Origin: Marivirga sericea
GTDB lineage: Bacteria; Bacteroidota; Bacteroidia; Cytophagales; Cyclobacteriaceae
Assembly (NCBI RefSeq): GCF_900177665.1
Contig: NZ_FXAW01000002.1
Location: 1-64,000, forward strand
Length of the DNA: 64,000 nt
Direction: 5' to 3'
In this document: positions 35,424 to 45,067 of the stretch, piece by piece
How the letters are laid out: each line of letters begins with the position of its first letter
How positions within the stretch are numbered: position 1 is the stretch's first letter
Translations under genes and position numbers: made by a program
The notes under the pieces: generated by a model
What the model saw: only the letters and a program-made list of their open reading frames with translations
Database searches by the model: none
Told to the model about the DNA's origin: nothing

Positions 35424-35903
35424 ATGGTTAATTTTTCATCTCTACAACTAGAAGATCCTAAGGATATTCCCAATACTTTCATCAAAGCATGGAATAAGAA
35501 AGATGCTGTAATGCTGGCTTCTATTTTTGATGAAGATGCAGAATTTATAAATGTAACGGGTTTATGGTGGCATGACCGAAAATCCATTTTTAAAGCCCAT
35601 GATTATGGTTTAAAAGTAATCTTTAAAGATTCAGAATTATCATTAAGGAAAACAAAGGTTAAATATTTAAGTGATAGAATTGCGGTGGTGAACGCAAGGA
35701 TTCACTTGGATGGGCAAACTGATATCAAGGGTGTAAAGGCACAAGCTAGAAATACCATTTTTACATTTGTAGTACATCAAAAAGAGGACGGGCACTGGAG
35801 TTGTGCTTCGGCCCAAAATACCGATATAGTTCCTGGGAAAGAAACGCATATTGTGGATGAAGATGGAAGTATGGAGGCTGTGGATTATAGGAAAAAGGCT
35901 TAG
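35424..35903 (+). CDS. SnoaL/DUF4440-like protein
   Basis: A 159-residue single-domain protein of the NTF2-like fold (SgcJ/EcaC-type). The helix-strand start TFIKAWNKKDAVMLASIFDE then FINVTGLWWHDRKSIFKAHD, and the closing strands FTFVVHQKEDGHWSCASAQN, are characteristic. These proteins bind small ligands or act as isomerases, and the role here is unknown. No signal peptide. Isolated gene followed by a TlpA-like protein. Confidence 0.85.
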   Translation: MVNFSSLQLEDPKDIPNTFIKAWNKKDAVMLASIFDEDAEFINVTGLWWHDRKSIFKAHDYGLKVIFKDSELSLRKTKVKYLSDRIAVVNARIHLDGQTDIKGVKAQARNTIFTFVVHQKEDGHWSCASAQNTDIVPGKETHIVDEDGSMEAVDYRKKA

Positions 35904-35948
35904 AACTAATAAGTCAAGAGAATAATAATTATTTTACTATATTACATC

Positions 35949-36647
35949 ATGCGTTATTTAATTCTTCTCCTCTTATTTAATTCTTCATTTATAGCAATTG
36001 CCCAATCCATAACTATTTACCAAGAAGCTGAGACAGGAAAATACTACCGTTCCAATCAGCTAGAAGAAGCTAATGAGTCCAAAGTGAAAACATACAAAAT
36101 GGTTTTCCCAAATATGACAGTTACTTTTGCTGTTCAAATAATAGAAGAAATTAACAGAAACGATTCTACGATAAAAGTTTTTGAATGGGTGAAAACTACT
36201 GAAGGCAATCTGGAGAAGATATTTGATTATAAAGGTAAGGAGTTTCCTGACTATAAATTTGAAACACTTGAAAATGAAAGCTTACGAATATCTGACCTAA
36301 AAGGTAAACCTATTTTTGTTGATTTATGGTTTACCAGCTGCAGACCCTGTATTGCTAAATTTCCAGAATTGAATACTATTGCAAAAAAGTATAAAGACGA
36401 GGTTCATTTTGTTGCCATCACTTTTAACACTTCTAAAGAGGTTGAAAAACTATTAAAGAAACATCCACTCGATTTTATTCATGTAGTGGACGCCAAGCCA
36501 TTCTTGAAAGAAATTGGTCAACAACTATATCCTAAAAATGTACTGCTGGATAAATCAGGAAGGGTTGTTTTTATAAGTGATAGTTTTACGCCCCTTGAAA
36601 AAAAAGAAATGCAAGACGTAATTGAGGAAATCCTTGGTTCTAAGTAA
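35949..36647 (+). CDS. TlpA-like secreted thioredoxin protein
   Basis: A 232-residue protein with a signal peptide (FNSSFIAIAQ). Residues about 95-232 form a TlpA/AhpC-like thioredoxin domain with the active site SCRPCIAKFPE near residue 133, after GKPIFVDLWFT. The region before it (about 20-90) is a short N-terminal domain. It is probably a periplasmic thiol-disulfide oxidoreductase, either reductant for envelope proteins or part of cytochrome maturation. The neighbours do not decide which. Confidence 0.9.
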   Translation: MRYLILLLLFNSSFIAIAQSITIYQEAETGKYYRSNQLEEANESKVKTYKMVFPNMTVTFAVQIIEEINRNDSTIKVFEWVKTTEGNLEKIFDYKGKEFPDYKFETLENESLRISDLKGKPIFVDLWFTSCRPCIAKFPELNTIAKKYKDEVHFVAITFNTSKEVEKLLKKHPLDFIHVVDAKPFLKEIGQQLYPKNVLLDKSGRVVFISDSFTPLEKKEMQDVIEEILGSK

Positions 36648-36758
36648 CATTTTTTAGTTACTATCTAGCTAGTCAAATTGCTATTTCACCCTTGACATAA
36701 AATTCATTTGCATATAAGCCTGCATGTTACGAGATTGAAGAAACTTAAAATTCGTAAT

Positions 36759-39700
36759 ATGAGGAAATCATTTATAAAACAATGGATTTTTACATTGCTT
36801 GCTTTAGGCTGTTATTTTATAGCCTCAGCACAAGAAGTAGATTTAGAAAAGCTAAAAGGCATAGATGTACGCAGCATCGGCCCTGCTGGTATGAGTGGTA
36901 GAATTACCGCCATTGATGTGGTACACGACAATCCTCAGGTGATGTATGTCGGTTCTGCTTCTGGTGGTCTATGGAAATCTGAAAGTGGTGGTGTGGACTG
37001 GAAGCCGGTTTTCGATGAAGAGCAAATACTTTCAATTGGTGCTGTTGCAATTCAGCAGGACAATCCTGATATAATATGGGTTGGTACTGGAGAAGGTAAC
37101 CCAAGAAATAGTTCTAATGGGGGTTATGGATTATATAAGTCAATGGATGGAGGAAAAAGCTGGAAACTGATGGGCTTAGAGAAAACTCGTAACATCCATC
37201 GGGTTAGAATTGATCCTAGAAATCCGAATACTGTATATGTAGGTGCAATCGGTTCTCCTTGGGGGGAACATCCTGAAAGAGGAGTTTATAAAACCACAGA
37301 TGGTGGTAAAAGTTGGAATAAGAGCTTATTTGTCGATAACAAAACGGGGGTTGCGGAATTAATCATGGACCCGAATAATCCTAATAAATTATTCGCTGCT
37401 ATGTGGGAACACAGAAGAAAGCCATGGACATTCAGTTCCGGTGGGCCAGGTTCTGGATTATACATGACTGTCGATGGAGGTGAAAACTGGAAAGAATTAA
37501 CCGATGAGGATGGTTTGCCTAAAGGTGATTTAGGAAGAATAGGTTTAGCCATTTCAGCTGCAGATTCCAAAACCGTTTATGCTTTAATCGAATCTAAAAA
37601 GAATGCTTTATATAAATCAACTGATGGTGGTTATAAATGGGAAATGATTAATTCCGATATGGGAGAAATTGGAAATCGTCCATTCTACTATGCTGAGTTG
37701 TATGCTGATCCTTCCAATGAAAATAGAGTTTATACGATCTTCACTTATGTAAATGTAAGTGAGGATGGCGGTAAGTCATTTAAAGAATTAATGCCAGCTT
37801 ATGGTACTGAAGTAGGGGTTCATCCTGATCACCATGCTTGGTATATCCATCCCAATAATCCAGATATGATGCTGGATGGAAATGACGGTGGGTTAAATAT
37901 TACTTATGATGGTGGAGAGACCTGGAGATTTGTGCAAAATCTACCAGTTGGACAATTTTATCATATCAATGTAGATAATGATTATCCTTACAATGTATAT
38001 GGCGGAATGCAAGATAACGGCAGCTGGATTGGCCCAGCTTACGCTTGGAAGTCGCAAGGAATAAGAAATTCATACTTTCAGGAATTAGCTTTTGGAGATG
38101 GATTTGATGTAATGCCAGATCCAGATAATTCAAGATATGGATTTGCTCAATCTCAGCAAGGTTTTGTCGTGCGCTATGATAGAGAAACGGGTAACAACCA
38201 AATCGTGAGACCGACCCATCCTGATAAAGATGTATTGTTAAGATTTAATTGGAATGCCGCCATAGCGCAGAATCCGTTTGATAATAGCTCTGTTTATTTT
38301 GGTAGTCAGTTTTTACATAAAACTACAGACAAAGGTCAAACTTGGAAAATCATTTCACCTGATTTGACAACGAATGACCCTGAAAAACAAAAGCAATTTG
38401 AAAGTGGTGGTTTAACTTATGATGCAACAGGAGCAGAAAATAACACCACCATCACCGCTATTGCGCCTTCTTCATTGAAAGAAGAAGTAATTTGGGTAGG
38501 AACAGATGACGGCAATATTCAATTGACTCAAGATGGCGGGAAAAGCTGGACTAAAGTTAGTACCAAAATCAAAGACTTTCCAGCGGAATCATGGGTCGCT
38601 CAAATCCAAGCTTCCACATATAATGCCGGAGAAGCATTTGTAGTAGTGAATAATTATAGAAATTTCGATTTCAAACCTTATTTGTTTCATACTACCAACT
38701 ATGGTAAGAGCTGGACAAATTTAACTTCCGGAGATGAAGTTTGGACATACACCTTGAGCGTGGTACAAGATCCAGAAGAGCCGAATTTAATGTTCTTAGG
38801 AACGGATGGCGGTTTATATTTTAGTATCAACAAAGGCCAAAATTGGCAAAAATGGACCAATGATTATCCAAATGTACCAACTCGTGATATGGTGATTCAT
38901 CCACGTGAGCATGATTTAGTAATTGGTACTTTCGGTCGAGCCATTTATGTAATGGATGATATCCGACCTCTACGGGAATTAGCTACTGAAGGCAAAACAA
39001 TATTAGATCAGCCTTTGAAATTATTTACCCCTCCAACTGCTTATCAGGCGGTAAATCAGCAGCCAAGTGGTTCTCGCTTTGGAGCGAATGCGCTTTTTAA
39101 TGGAGAGAATAGAAATTCTAATGCGATGATTTCTTATTTGATCAATGCCCCAGAGAAAAAAGAGGAAGAAGATAAAAAGGATGAGGAAGAGGAAGAAGAG
39201 GATAAGGATAAAATTACTTATGATTCCCTTAAGCTTCAGGTATATAATATGGAAGGCAAGTTGATCCGTACCTTAAGAGAGAAGGCTCCTAAAGAAAATG
39301 GCTTACACCGCATGTATTGGAGAATGGATGAGGCGGGACCACGAGGCCCTAGCAGAAGATTGACTAAAGAAGATGCTGAAGAGTCAGGCGGAGTGGATGT
39401 AATGCCAGGAAAATACAAGCTGGTGATGCACTTTGGTGAGCACAAAGACTCTACTGAGATTGAAGTGAAGTTCGATCCTCGATTGGATGTGAATATGAGT
39501 GATTTGCAAGCTCGTTATGATTTCCTAAAATCAGTCGAGGAAATGCAATTGAAAGCTTATAAGGCTAGTCAAAGAATTCTGAAAGCCAAAGAAACAGCTG
39601 ATCACTACATTCAATGGATGAAGGAAAAAGATAAAGAAGCTTTCAAAGAACAAATTAAAGCAAGTAAAGCGATCAAGGATTCGTTAGAGGTATTGTTTGA

Positions 39701-39977
39701 GCCTTTCGTGGGCGAGGATTTCAGTGAAAAGCAAGGGATTATCAGAACGCCAATTCCTGATATAGGTGATAGAATTGGTAATGCTTATTATTATACTGCT
39801 GCTAGTTTCGACAAGCCTGGTGAAACCCAGAAGCAATTGAAAAAGCAGGCAGAAGAAGCACTGATGCCTGCAATTGTAGCGTTTAACAAATTCTTTGCAG
39901 AGGATTGGAAAGCCTATCAGGAAAGCATTAGCGAATTAGATCTTTCGCTTTTTGAGGAGTATGAAGCTATTGAATGA
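36759..39977 (+). CDS. Large secreted VPS10/BNR-repeat beta-propeller protein
   Basis: A protein of about 1072 residues with a signal peptide (TLLALGCYFIASAQ). I start it at the ATG at 36759 because the earlier in-frame ATG (36708) adds a charged stretch before the signal. The first 700 residues carry many BNR/sortilin-type repeats: for example TDGGKSWN, VDGGENWKELTDEDG, TDGGYKWE, QDGGKSWTKV, so a beta-propeller. A strongly acidic linker of Glu, Asp and Lys occurs near 800-825, followed by a helical C-terminal part. It is annotated in relatives as a VPS10 domain or glycosyl hydrolase. No catalytic claim is made. Confidence 0.85.
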   Translation: MRKSFIKQWIFTLLALGCYFIASAQEVDLEKLKGIDVRSIGPAGMSGRITAIDVVHDNPQVMYVGSASGGLWKSESGGVDWKPVFDEEQILSIGAVAIQQDNPDIIWVGTGEGNPRNSSNGGYGLYKSMDGGKSWKLMGLEKTRNIHRVRIDPRNPNTVYVGAIGSPWGEHPERGVYKTTDGGKSWNKSLFVDNKTGVAELIMDPNNPNKLFAAMWEHRRKPWTFSSGGPGSGLYMTVDGGENWKELTDEDGLPKGDLGRIGLAISAADSKTVYALIESKKNALYKSTDGGYKWEMINSDMGEIGNRPFYYAELYADPSNENRVYTIFTYVNVSEDGGKSFKELMPAYGTEVGVHPDHHAWYIHPNNPDMMLDGNDGGLNITYDGGETWRFVQNLPVGQFYHINVDNDYPYNVYGGMQDNGSWIGPAYAWKSQGIRNSYFQELAFGDGFDVMPDPDNSRYGFAQSQQGFVVRYDRETGNNQIVRPTHPDKDVLLRFNWNAAIAQNPFDNSSVYFGSQFLHKTTDKGQTWKIISPDLTTNDPEKQKQFESGGLTYDATGAENNTTITAIAPSSLKEEVIWVGTDDGNIQLTQDGGKSWTKVSTKIKDFPAESWVAQIQASTYNAGEAFVVVNNYRNFDFKPYLFHTTNYGKSWTNLTSGDEVWTYTLSVVQDPEEPNLMFLGTDGGLYFSINKGQNWQKWTNDYPNVPTRDMVIHPREHDLVIGTFGRAIYVMDDIRPLRELATEGKTILDQPLKLFTPPTAYQAVNQQPSGSRFGANALFNGENRNSNAMISYLINAPEKKEEEDKKDEEEEEEDKDKITYDSLKLQVYNMEGKLIRTLREKAPKENGLHRMYWRMDEAGPRGPSRRLTKEDAEESGGVDVMPGKYKLVMHFGEHKDSTEIEVKFDPRLDVNMSDLQARYDFLKSVEEMQLKAYKASQRILKAKETADHYIQWMKEKDKEAFKEQIKASKAIKDSLEVLFEPFVGEDFSEKQGIIRTPIPDIGDRIGNAYYYTAASFDKPGETQKQLKKQAEEALMPAIVAFNKFFAEDWKAYQESISELDLSLFEEYEAIE

Positions 39978-40008
39978 AAAGAAAAAGTTGGATTTTAATA
40001 ATAACGGG

Positions 40009-40045
40009 AAAGCCTGTGGTAGAGATGCTGCGGGCTTTTGTTTTT
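40009..40045 (+). terminator. Terminator after the propeller gene
   Basis: AAAGCCTGTGG pairs with CTGCGGGCTTT (some G-U), then a T-rich run. Confidence 0.65.
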
Positions 40046-40115
40046 ATGCGCACCAAAGGTTCATTAGTATGATTTCTTATATTAATCTAATAACAATCAA
40101 GACCCCCTTCTCGCC

Positions 40116-40190
40116 ATGCTTTACATGATGGTCTGTACACTTGCAGCTATAACCTATACATTCTACTTCTACACAAAGAAAGTCTATTAA
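40116..40190 (+). CDS. Very short possible membrane peptide (24 aa)
   Basis: ATG at 40116 reads a hydrophobic and aromatic peptide (MMVCTLAAITYTFYFYTKK) with a basic end. It looks like a single short helix. At this length chance is likely. Listed only because the composition is that of real membrane peptides. Confidence 0.25.
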   Translation: MLYMMVCTLAAITYTFYFYTKKVY

Positions 40191-40431
40191 GTTACTTGAA
40201 ACACTAATCGGGTATTACGAACATGATAATTCCTGATTCTCAGTAATACAACAAGAACTTACTTGAATCAATTACAACAGCAAAACCCCAATTCACAAAA
40301 GCCTGACCTTTTATAATAATTCTTGCATTCTTATGTTTATACCTATGTAAATGATGCCCCAAGAACCAAATTAATAGCTATAGTAAAACCGTTGCGTCAT
40401 TTTAACATTCCCAATTATTAAAAAAACTATC

Positions 40432-41198
40432 ATGAAATATCTTTCACTATCCCTAATCATTATTCTATTTGCTTCAAATACATTATCAGCCCAAGAAGAG
40501 TATGAATCCGATGAAAGAGTGGCTTGTTTTAATGGGGATCAAGAATATCATTTTGGAGCCCTATATATTGATAGTGAGGGAGACACTATTACAAACGAAA
40601 AAATGGTGTTAAGACCATTAGGTAGGCCTTGGTTTTTCCAGATGCGCTATCAGGTGGCGGTAAAATATATTTACCATACCGATACGGCAGGCTATAAAAA
40701 CTATCTTGATCCGGATAAATGGTGGCAAGAAAAAAATCAAAAACATTATGATAAAAAGGAGAGTATCGACTTTCTGAGGATGAAACGACTGGGGCAGTAG
40801 CAAAGAAAGGTATCATTTATATGCACCCTCCAAGAACCAATCAATACCGCATATTATCTTTTTCCCATCATCCTTTTGTTTATACGAAAGCTCTGACAGA
40901 TTCTACCTTTAATTTTTCACGTAGTCTGGAATTCATAGGGATGGGCGGCCCTATGATACAAGATTATACTGTCAAGCCACTTGGCGACACCACTGTGAAC
41001 AACTCAGAAGTTACAGCCTGGAATATATTGGCTACCTCAGGCGGAGATTTTAATGACTTCCATGAATCTCAGGATTTTTATGATTCCACTATGGAAGCCA
41101 TCGTTACGAAAGAGTATGGTTTCATCAAGATGCACTACACTTTCAATAACAACATCAAAATTCAATTTGACTTGCAAGAAGTAAGAGCAATGGACTGA
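40432..41198 (+). pseudogene. Secreted protein broken by one frameshift
   Basis: Two ORFs (40432-40800 and 40821-41198) appear to be one gene. The first has a signal peptide (IIILFASNTLSAQ) and reads well until about 40755. The second frame is open from 40755 and continues directly with GEYRLSEDETTGAVAKKG, giving a natural join in the run AAAAAGGA at 40753-40760. After the join the text reads YMHPPRTNQYRILSFSHHPF and continues to the stop at 41198. The joined protein would have about 254 residues, no known domain. The break could be a true mutation or a sequencing error. No slippery heptamer of the classical kind is present. Confidence 0.65.
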
Positions 41199-41350
41199 TT
41201 AACACAACTGCGATTATTAAGCTACCATAAAGGGTTAAGTGAACTTTTCAATTTTCTAGTGTGGAAATGAGATTCCTTTGTAAATTGTATCTGGGCTTGG
41301 TGGTGTTAACTGCCACCCCTACAAAGCCTGTTATATTCTAAGTTTAAATT

Positions 41351-41923
41351 ATGAAATCTATGGTCGCCTACGATGAATATTATCATACTGAAAACCTCTT
41401 CGGAGACCCATATCCCGAACTGATAGAATTTTTGGCTCATTATCCGAAAAAAGGGAAAGTGCTGGATTTAGGTTGCGGGCAGGGTAGAGATGCTATTGCC
41501 ATTGCTCGGATGGGTTATGATGTTACTGGAATAGATCATTCCAAGGTTGGAATTGATCAAATGAACAAAATTGCCAAAGTCAAAAACCTATCCTTGACTG
41601 GGAAAGTAGGAGATATCTTTTCTTACAATGAGTGTCAAAACTATGATATTATTTTACTCGACAGTATGTTTCATTTTGCAAAGAAGGACAAGGCAAAAGA
41701 GATTGCATTAGTTCAGAAAATCGTTTCCCAGATCCGAAGAGAGAGCTTGGTCATATTCTGCATCCAAGACAACGGAGAAAAAGTTAGCATTCTAAACACC
41801 GCAATTGGTTTTGAAGGGAAATTGAAGAGGCTAACAGATCAGAAATTTGTTTATACTTTTAAAGACCAGGAAAGCGGTCACAAATCTGAAACCAATTATC
41901 GGATGATTGTAGTACAAAAATAA
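41351..41923 (+). CDS. Class I SAM-dependent methyltransferase
   Basis: A 190-residue methyltransferase. Motif I is VLDLGCGQGRDAIAIARMG (residues about 37-55), followed by the acidic residue in VTGIDHS and motif II/III around YDIILLDSMFHFA. The fold is Rossmann-like with no extra domain. The closest well-known group is TehB-like (GCGQGRD), which acts on small metabolites or metalloid oxyanions. The substrate is unknown. Isolated gene. Confidence 0.88.
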   Translation: MKSMVAYDEYYHTENLFGDPYPELIEFLAHYPKKGKVLDLGCGQGRDAIAIARMGYDVTGIDHSKVGIDQMNKIAKVKNLSLTGKVGDIFSYNECQNYDIILLDSMFHFAKKDKAKEIALVQKIVSQIRRESLVIFCIQDNGEKVSILNTAIGFEGKLKRLTDQKFVYTFKDQESGHKSETNYRMIVVQK

Positions 41924-41925
41924 AA

Positions 41926-41955
41926 AAAGCAGCCACCCTTTCGAATGACTGCTTT
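41926..41955 (-). terminator. Terminator after the lipoprotein gene
   Basis: AAAGCAG/CTGCTTT stem. The T-run stands on the minus strand, so it serves the gene at 41980-42546. Confidence 0.6.
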
Positions 41956-41979
41956 AATCAACCAAAATTTAAATTCTTG

Positions 41980-42546
41980 TTATTCAATCACTACATCAAA
42001 AGTAGCTTGAATGTCGGTTTCACCACCTGCGTTGCTTGGGTCGCCATTTACTGCGCCCTCAGCTGATTTGTTGGGCTCATGTCTTAAAATGACTACTAAA
42101 GAACCATCGCTCGCTTCACCAGTTATGAAAACTGTTGCTAGTCCAATGGGATTTCCATTTCCATCAGCATCATCATAAGCAAACTCAATATCTAATCCAT
42201 TACTTTTCTGAAAGAAAAACTGATGTTCTTCGTCTTCTTCTACTATCTCTGCAGTAATGTCTTCGTTTTCTTCATCGTTTCGCACTTCAATGGAGACATT
42301 GTAGCTTGTATTAGGAGCTAATGTTCCATTGGTATAAACTGGTTCGATTGGGCCATCTCCATCTTCATCAAAAATAGAGAAAGACACATCGTCTCCTCCG
42401 CCAACAGGGGTGAAGGTCATTTCCAGGGTTGTAATTAACTCTTCTTCATTTTCCGGCTCTGGATCTTCTGTATTACATTGTGAAAATAGTAATACGGCTA
42501 CTAAAAGTAGCATGCTTCGTAAAATACTCATCGTTTGGTTTTTCAT
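41980..42546 (-). CDS. Lipoprotein partnered with a TonB receptor
   Basis: A 188-residue protein with a lipobox (LLLVAVLLFSQCN, Cys25). After an acidic stretch (DPEPENEEE) it has a beta-sandwich-like body: FDEDGDGPIEPVY, NGTLAPNTSYNVSIEVRND, then GEASDGSLVVILRHEPNKS. The same type of lipoprotein commonly follows TonB-dependent receptors in Bacteroidota. It begins 35 bases after the receptor stop, so they form an operon. It probably sits at the cell surface and assists uptake of the receptor's ligand. Confidence 0.85.
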   Translation of the reverse strand: MKNQTMSILRSMLLLVAVLLFSQCNTEDPEPENEEELITTLEMTFTPVGGGDDVSFSIFDEDGDGPIEPVYTNGTLAPNTSYNVSIEVRNDEENEDITAEIVEEDEEHQFFFQKSNGLDIEFAYDDADGNGNPIGLATVFITGEASDGSLVVILRHEPNKSAEGAVNGDPSNAGGETDIQATFDVVIE

Positions 42547-42581
42547 TTTTGATTGTTATTTATTTGGTTTTAAAAGTTTGT

Positions 42582-44930
42582 TTAAAAGATGTAATTGATT
42601 CGTAATTCAAAATTTCTACCTGTTTCAGCCGCGTAAAAACGTAAGCGATTCAGGTAATCTGTATAGTCGGTATTCATTAAATTGTAAATGCTTAATCCTA
42701 CGTTTAATTGGGCATTCTCTAATTTTCGAGTGGTATCCAATGAAAAATTAGTAATGAAATAGCCTTCAGGCACAGGTACAGTTGCCCTTTCGTACGCCTC
42801 GGTTTCTGTGATAGGTGCTCTGAATTGTTCAAATACCTGTAATCCACTTAAGGCAAAATCTATTTCCTTAAAGCCAAGCACATTTGAAATTCTCCAGTTC
42901 AAGGAGTTTTCCCATCGATCGGCGGGCATGAAAATCAAAGGCAGTTCATTTGAAATATCGTTTCCTCTAATGATAGATGCTTTTGTATTGAATGTGAGAT
43001 GATGAAAAAACTCATAGCTCCCCATAATATCCATTCCGAAAATATCTGCTAAGGTCTGCCTATATTGATAAACAGGAAAAGCTCCTCTGATAGTCAGTCT
43101 AGGTTCTTCGGGCTCTAAATAGATGTAGTTTTGAATCCTGCTTGCATAAGCATCGACTTTTACTCTTAATTTTTCTTTATGGTTATACTGCACACTATGT
43201 AACCATTTAAAAGAAGTTTCGGGTGAAAGTTGGTCATCTCCTTCCTCAATTGCCGCTACACTATGATGCAGGCCTTGGCTGTATAATTCATTGATGCTAG
43301 GCGCCCTTTGGCTCCAGCTTAAATTAGATTTGTATTTCAAATTAGCACTGAAATCATAACCACCACCCACTATTCCTGAAAACATATTGTATTGGTGCTG
43401 TGGGTTAATTAATTCATCATCTTCGTTAAATTTCAGGACATCAATACCAATAGCGTCAAATCGGAGACCTGCTTCAAGACTCCAATTTTCTTCAGCCCAC
43501 GCTTCATTTATAAATGTACCAATCTGGAAACTGGAATAATTAGGAATCAAGGGTGTTGTTCCTGTACCGGGCACGTTTTTATTATTTTGATATTCATAAT
43601 CTAATCCTATTTCGCCACTGAGATTGCCCCAAACAGGCTCATGGTGGAAAAGCAGTTTAGCCACATGGCTATCGAGTTGTAAGTCAACTGACGGTTTATT
43701 GCTTCTTCCTCCTCTTCTGACGTCAAATTCTTGTCTGGTATTTTGTTGATAAGCATATATAAAATCGAAATCACCATAATCAGAACGATCTAGATGGACT
43801 TTTGCTTTCAATAACTGGTGTACCACATTTTGCTTAGGATTATTGATTTCGTATGAAAAGTCTTCTGTGAAGAATGGAGGACGCTGATCTAGAGCTTCAA
43901 AAAAATTATCAACATTTCCTATGTGGGCGCCTCTTAATATTCCGATTTCAGTAGAGAATCTGCTGTAAAAAAGATCTGCTTGTAAATCCTGTTTTATATA
44001 GTTGGCTGCAGCGGAAAAATTCAATTCTTCGCTACCGGTATTTGTTAAATTGTAATTGGCTGCCTGCAGATCTCCTGATTTCTTGGCAGAAGATTGAAGT
44101 CTCCAATTAATAGATTTTTCATCATTTAGCAAGAAGCTGCCAGATATCATAGCTGAACCAATTCCCCCTCTTCCATTTGTAAAACCCACCAAATCTAGGC
44201 TACCGTGTATCAATGAATCAGGAAGAAGTGGCTCAGGTTCTAGCAGCAAAGCTCCGCCTATGGCTCTGGGACCATATTTGACAGAAGAAGCGCCTTTCAC
44301 TATGGTGATTCGTGAAGCAACAAATGGGTCAATCTCAGGTGCATGGTCAACACCCCACTGCTGGCCCATTTGGGAAACTTCATTGTTGACCACTTGAATT
44401 CTGCTTCCATAGAGGCCATGAATCATAGGTTTATTAATACCAGGTCCTGTCTTGATGTTATAAACACCAGGTAAAGTGCTTACAGATTCTGAAAGAGATT
44501 TTCCTTTCAGCTTTCTTAATTCTCGGGTAGATAATACGCTTTCGACATTACTTAACAATACTTCCTCCCTTTTATGGGAGTGGACGCTTACGGCAGAAAG
44601 AATATTGTTTTTTTGTTCTAGGTAGAAGTCCTTTTTGAGATTTTGTATGTCAACAGATATATAAGTTGTGATAGACTGGAATTCAACTTGACTTATGACT
44701 ACTTCATATTTATCATGACAGGATATTTTGATAGAAAAATAACCATTTTCATCTGTTTGCACCCCATCTCCTAGGGCTGGCAAGTAAATGCTAGCAAAGG
44801 CTATCGGCTGATGTTCAACTTCAGATAGTACTTGCCCGGAAAAAAGTGCAGAGCATTTTTCTTGAGCCAGTCCAAATTGAGCTATCATCATTAGCAAGCT
44901 AACTAGTAATATTTTACACAAACGCAACAT
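42582..44930 (-). CDS. TonB-dependent outer-membrane receptor
   Basis: A 782-residue receptor. The signal peptide is LLVSLLMMIAQFGLAQ. Residues 28-112 form a CarboxypepD_reg-like domain (FSGQVLSEVEHQPIAFASIY). The plug spans about 120-240 (RELRKLKGKSLSESVSTLPG, GPRAIGGALLLEPE). The rest is a 22-strand-type barrel ending in ELRINYIF, with an aromatic C-terminus as needed for BAM insertion. It is small for a SusC and lacks a SusD partner, so metal or siderophore uptake is more likely. A palindrome overlaps its start codon. Confidence 0.93.
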   Translation of the reverse strand: MLRLCKILLVSLLMMIAQFGLAQEKCSALFSGQVLSEVEHQPIAFASIYLPALGDGVQTDENGYFSIKISCHDKYEVVISQVEFQSITTYISVDIQNLKKDFYLEQKNNILSAVSVHSHKREEVLLSNVESVLSTRELRKLKGKSLSESVSTLPGVYNIKTGPGINKPMIHGLYGSRIQVVNNEVSQMGQQWGVDHAPEIDPFVASRITIVKGASSVKYGPRAIGGALLLEPEPLLPDSLIHGSLDLVGFTNGRGGIGSAMISGSFLLNDEKSINWRLQSSAKKSGDLQAANYNLTNTGSEELNFSAAANYIKQDLQADLFYSRFSTEIGILRGAHIGNVDNFFEALDQRPPFFTEDFSYEINNPKQNVVHQLLKAKVHLDRSDYGDFDFIYAYQQNTRQEFDVRRGGRSNKPSVDLQLDSHVAKLLFHHEPVWGNLSGEIGLDYEYQNNKNVPGTGTTPLIPNYSSFQIGTFINEAWAEENWSLEAGLRFDAIGIDVLKFNEDDELINPQHQYNMFSGIVGGGYDFSANLKYKSNLSWSQRAPSINELYSQGLHHSVAAIEEGDDQLSPETSFKWLHSVQYNHKEKLRVKVDAYASRIQNYIYLEPEEPRLTIRGAFPVYQYRQTLADIFGMDIMGSYEFFHHLTFNTKASIIRGNDISNELPLIFMPADRWENSLNWRISNVLGFKEIDFALSGLQVFEQFRAPITETEAYERATVPVPEGYFITNFSLDTTRKLENAQLNVGLSIYNLMNTDYTDYLNRLRFYAAETGRNFELRINYIF

Positions 44931-44943
44931 TGTTGCAAATATA
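44924..44943 (-). promoter_or_regulatory. -7 box and palindrome over the TonB-receptor start
   Basis: The minus strand has TATATTTG (44936-44943, matching TAnnTTTG) directly followed by the palindrome GCAACAATGTTGC (44924-44936), whose centre holds the ATG of the receptor. The last base of the -7 box is the first base of the palindrome. A repressor bound here would block both promoter and start. Confidence 0.5.
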
Positions 44944-44945
44944 TG

Positions 44946-44962
44946 AAAGTTGCGTTAACTTT
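44946..44962. promoter_or_regulatory. Second inverted repeat in the divergent region
   Basis: AAAGTT and AACTTT arms, five bases apart. It lies upstream of both the receptor and the M1 peptidase gene and could be a second operator. Confidence 0.3.
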
Positions 44963-44996
44963 AAGAACTTTTAAAAAATTCTTTTATCCTTTGGTG

Positions 44997-45004
44997 TAAT
45001 TTTG
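44997..45004 (+). promoter_or_regulatory. Candidate -7 box of the M1 peptidase
   Basis: TAATTTTG matches TAnnTTTG, 63 bases before the chosen ATG. It supports a start downstream of the TTG-initiated frame at 45002. No -33 box was identified. Confidence 0.4.
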
Positions 45005-45067
45005 AAATGGCAAAAATGGATGTCAAGCAATTTTTTAGTAGTATTGGGATATATTTTAGCTAATAAT

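Larger units (their letters stand above)
39978..40431. other. Intergenic region with a terminator and a tiny ORF
   Basis: About 450 bases. It holds the terminator at 40009-40045 and a possible 24-residue ORF at 40116-40190. From 40191 to 40431 I see no feature. Confidence 0.5.

Noticed and set aside
40753-40760. Programmed -1 frameshift site
   Set aside because: The heptamer in the reading phase is T AAA AAG, not the classic A AAA AAG, and no downstream stimulating stem or upstream SD was seen; a plain mutation or read error is simpler.
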